Source: HB2-32-21 sp003448675 (lineage in GTDB: Bacteria > Pseudomonadota > Gammaproteobacteria > Pseudomonadales > Porticoccaceae). Taken from it: 13,592 bases of DNA. The notes under the pieces are model-generated. The model saw only the letters and a list, made by a program, of their open reading frames with translations. It was not told where the DNA came from and made no database searches. This document shows positions 12,815 to 13,592 of this stretch, one piece after another; position 1 is the stretch's first letter; every line of letters begins with the position of its first letter. A program made the translations under genes and the position numbers. The stretch is taken from the NCBI GenBank assembly GCA_041584755.1, contig JBFHDK010000078.1:1-13592 (forward strand). Direction: 5' to 3'.

Positions 12815-13592
12815 TTATTTTCGCCTCATGGCGTTAAAGAACTCGCCATTGGTGTCAAAGCTTTTGAGTTTGTCGACCAGAAACTCGGTGGCGGCCAGGT
12901 CTTCCATGTCGTGCAGTAACTTGCGCAGGATCCAGACGCGCTGCAATTCGGCCTCGTCCATCAGCAGGTCTTCACGGCGGGTGCCGGAGCGGCGGATATT
13001 GATGGCTGGATAGACGCGTTTTTCCGCGATTTTTCGATCCAGATGCAATTCCATGTTGCCCGTGCCCTTGAACTCTTCGTAAATAACTTCGTCCATTTTC
13101 GAGCCGGTATCCACCAGGGTGGTGGCGATAATGGTAAGGCTGCCGCCGTTTTCAATATTTCTGGCGGCGCCGAAAAAGCGCTTGGGTTTTTCCAGGGCAT
13201 GGGCGTCGACACCACCGGTCAGCACCTTACCCGAAGACGGAATTACGGTGTTATAGGCCCGCGCCAGACGGGTGATGGAGTCGAGCAGAATGACCACATC
13301 TTTTTTATGCTCGACCAGACGTTTGGCTTTTTCGATCACCATGTCCGCCACCTGTACGTGGCGGGCCGGCGGCTCATCAAAGGTGGAAGCTACCACTTCG
13401 CCGCGGACGGTGCGTTGCATTTCCGTCACTTCTTCCGGACGTTCGTCAATCAGCAAAACGATCATCATGGTTTCCGGGTTATTCCGGGTGATGGCCTGCG
13501 CCATGTGTTGCATCATGATGGTTTTACCGGCCTTTGGCGGTGCGACGATCAGGCCGCGCTGGCCTTTGCCCAAGGGGGCGATCAGGTCAATG
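12815..13592 (-). CDS. rho: Transcription termination factor Rho, partial (5' part beyond window)
   Basis: Hexameric RNA-dependent ATPase that ends transcription. The visible 258 residues are the ATPase half: the frame runs open to the window edge with IDLIAPLGKGQ before the Walker A segment GLIVAPPKAGKT. Then come VLLIDERPEEVTEM, Walker B VVILLDSITRLARAYN, the Q-loop region SSGKVLTGGVDAHALEKPKRFFGAARNIE, the R-loop area DTGSKMDEVIYEEFKGTGNMELHLDR and the C-terminal FFNAMRRK. The RNA-binding N-terminal part, roughly 160 residues, lies outside the window. The TAA at 12815-12817 is 24 bases from the shared terminator. Confidence 0.98.
   Translation of the reverse strand, partial: IDLIAPLGKGQRGLIVAPPKAGKTIMMQHMAQAITRNNPETMMIVLLIDERPEEVTEMQRTVRGEVVASTFDEPPARHVQVADMVIEKAKRLVEHKKDVVILLDSITRLARAYNTVIPSSGKVLTGGVDAHALEKPKRFFGAARNIENGGSLTIIATTLVDTGSKMDEVIYEEFKGTGNMELHLDRKIAEKRVYPAINIRRSGTRREDLLMDEAELQRVWILRKLLHDMEDLAATEFLVDKLKSFDTNGEFFNAMRRK

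Overview
The window is chromosomal DNA of a gammaproteobacterium. Three things point there: the block rsmD / ftsY-ftsE-ftsX-rpoH in its usual arrangement, the class-1 GshA, and the Rho, DsbB and AcpH types. The HMG-CoA-synthase-like/thiolase pair suggests a marine or environmental lineage such as the Spongiibacter/Cellvibrio/Pseudomonas side of the class, but the sequence alone does not settle genus. There are no insertion sequences, phage genes, tRNA/rRNA genes or CRISPR arrays. Coding density is high and the longest gene-free stretch is 298 bases.

Layout. On the left, 16S rRNA methyltransferase rsmD (minus strand, cut by the window edge) diverges from a tightly coupled plus-strand cell-division/secretion operon, ftsY-ftsE-ftsX, with 4-base start/stop overlaps. 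rpoH (heat-shock sigma factor) follows behind its own leader, which carries both a sigma-E-like and a sigma-70-like promoter, and ends at a strong hairpin terminator. Next come a small DUF423 membrane protein, trmB (tRNA m7G46 methyltransferase), a structured 192-base spacer, and an outer-membrane-type lipoprotein of the FKBP/Mip prolyl isomerase family.

The middle is a minus-strand operon: an unrecognised 79-residue protein, gshA (TTG start), acpH and dsbB. The last two junctions are 4-base overlaps. It joins glutathione synthesis, acyl-carrier-protein prosthetic-group removal and periplasmic disulfide formation. It converges on the FKBP gene at a shared hairpin.

On the right is a plus-strand two-gene unit: an HMG-CoA-synthase-fold protein fused to a C-terminal DUF35 zinc-ribbon/OB domain, followed 11 bases later by an SCP2-type thiolase. 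The composition recalls the archaeal thiolase/DUF35/HMG-CoA synthase complex. However, the synthase half appears to have lost its Glu, Cys and His catalytic residues while the thiolase keeps its own. This is the most unusual content of the window. The unit ends in a perfect 36-base palindrome that also serves the convergent rho gene, whose 3' part closes the window.

All function calls rest on recognised motifs and on remembered family sequences; no database search was run. Promoter calls are by eye.
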